NCBI GenBank assembly: GCA_937958075.1
Contig: CALFFB010000173.1
Span: forward strand, 1 to 16,463
Direction: 5' to 3'
DNA: 16,463 bases
Source of the DNA: an uncultured Geobacteraceae bacterium
Lineage (GTDB): Bacteria; Desulfobacterota; Desulfuromonadia; Desulfuromonadales; Geopsychrobacteraceae
Below, in pieces: positions 15,697 to 16,463 of this stretch (the stretch's first letter is position 1; each line of letters begins with the position of its first letter). A program made the translations under genes and the position numbers. The notes under the pieces are model-generated. The model saw only the letters and a list, made by a program, of their open reading frames with translations, searched no databases and was not told the origin of the DNA.

Positions 15697-16446
15697 TTAG
15701 CGCCCGGCGGCGGACAGCTCGGGGAAACAGCAGGCGGCGCCGACAATGCCGGCATGGTTGCGCAGCCTGGCGGGGACCAGGTCGGCGGTTGTGACCAGGG
15801 AAGGGAAAAACATCTCACTGCGCTGACTGACCCCGCCACCGACGATGATCAGCTGCGGCGACAGCAGGCGTTCCACCTGGCGCAAAAACAGATTCAAACG
15901 TGCCGACCAGGCCGGCCAGCTCAACTTTTTCTGTTTCCGGATAGAAGCTGCGGCGTAGCCTTCCGCCGTAGTGCCTTTGAGGGGGAGTGATCCCAGCTCC
16001 AGATTAGGGAAAAGCTGCTGCCGGAAAAACAGGGCGGAGCCGATTCCCGTGCCCAGGGTCAGAACCAGAATCGTGTCATCAACGCCCCGCCCGGCGCCGA
16101 ACCGGACCTCGGCCAGCCCGGCAGCGTCGGCGTCATTAATGACGGCACAGGGGCAGCCTGTCGCCTGCTGCAATCCTTCGATAATATTGACGCCGATCCA
16201 GCTGTCGTCGATATTGGCGGCGGTGCGCACCACGCCGGCCCGGACAACCGCCGGAAAACCGCAGCCTACGGGCCCCGACCAGCCAAGGTTCCGTACCAGC
16301 CGGGCGACGGCCGTCATCACCGCCGCCGGGGTCGCCGGTTGCGGTGTCGGTATCGCGACCGGTTCCCCCCACAGACGACCGGTAGCCACCTCAACCTCCG
16401 CTGCCTTGATACTGCTGCCACCGATATCGATCCCCAACTGCCGCAT
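15697..16446 (-). CDS. ppgK: Polyphosphate glucokinase (ROK family)
   Basis: A 249-residue sugar kinase predicted to phosphorylate glucose to glucose 6-phosphate using polyphosphate, often also ATP. Motifs are phosphate 1 DIGGSSIK (7-14), catalytic D105 in VINDADAAGLAE (102-113), phosphate 2 LTLGTGIGSALF (129-140) and hinge IIVGGGVSQR (200-209). PNLELG (147-152), then TAEGYAA (160-166) and LSWPAWSARLN (175-185), follow the polyphosphate glucokinase pattern. The zinc-binding Cys cluster of ordinary ROK glucokinases and repressors is absent, which supports the subfamily choice. The ATG at 16446 has AAGGA 4 bases upstream and the stop is TAA. It lies on the same strand as the amidoligase operon but is separated from it by 213 bases with a candidate promoter, so it is probably a separate unit. 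Glucose rather than another hexose is inferred from the subfamily. Confidence 0.9.
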   Translation of the reverse strand: MRQLGIDIGGSSIKAAEVEVATGRLWGEPVAIPTPQPATPAAVMTAVARLVRNLGWSGPVGCGFPAVVRAGVVRTAANIDDSWIGVNIIEGLQQATGCPCAVINDADAAGLAEVRFGAGRGVDDTILVLTLGTGIGSALFFRQQLFPNLELGSLPLKGTTAEGYAAASIRKQKKLSWPAWSARLNLFLRQVERLLSPQLIIVGGGVSQRSEMFFPSLVTTADLVPARLRNHAGIVGAACCFPELSAAGR

Positions 16447-16463
16447 CCCGTCCTTATCCTTTC

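Overview
The window looks like chromosomal DNA from a GC-rich Gram-negative bacterium. The operon content, the small Cys-rich protein and the LytS-type kinase suggest a deltaproteobacterium of the Desulfuromonas/Pelobacter/Geobacter kind. That placement is an inference from gene content, not from a marker gene. Nearly everything is on the minus strand. I see no rRNA, tRNA, CRISPR array, transposase or prophage gene.

Left part (1-4333). A large SNF2-type helicase runs off the left edge and has visibly lower GC than the rest. Its family is often found in restriction or phage-defence neighbourhoods. Upstream of it lies a complete class I-type DNA photolyase. Divergent from the photolyase is a 59-residue Cys-rich protein on the plus strand, followed by a clear intrinsic terminator.

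Centre (4359-15483). Six minus-strand genes are tightly packed and read from right to left: (1) transglutaminase-DUF2126 fusion; (2) circularly permuted ATP-grasp fused to an alpha-E domain; (3) stand-alone transglutaminase; (4) stand-alone circularly permuted ATP-grasp; (5) stand-alone alpha-E protein; (6) sensor histidine kinase with a LytS-type membrane domain. Junctions 2/3 and 4/5 overlap, and 5/6 are 12 bases apart. This gene set is known from comparative genomics and is predicted to make and cleave amide (peptide-like) bonds on an unknown substrate. Its chemistry is, to my knowledge, largely uncharacterised. The striking points are that each enzyme class appears twice, that one ATP-grasp copy has lost several residues its sister keeps, and that a membrane sensor kinase is wired into the end of the operon.

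Right part (15697-16446). A ROK-family polyphosphate glucokinase precedes the operon. The 213-base gap between them holds a candidate promoter whose -10 box overlaps a perfect 7-base inverted repeat, a possible operator for the amidoligase operon.
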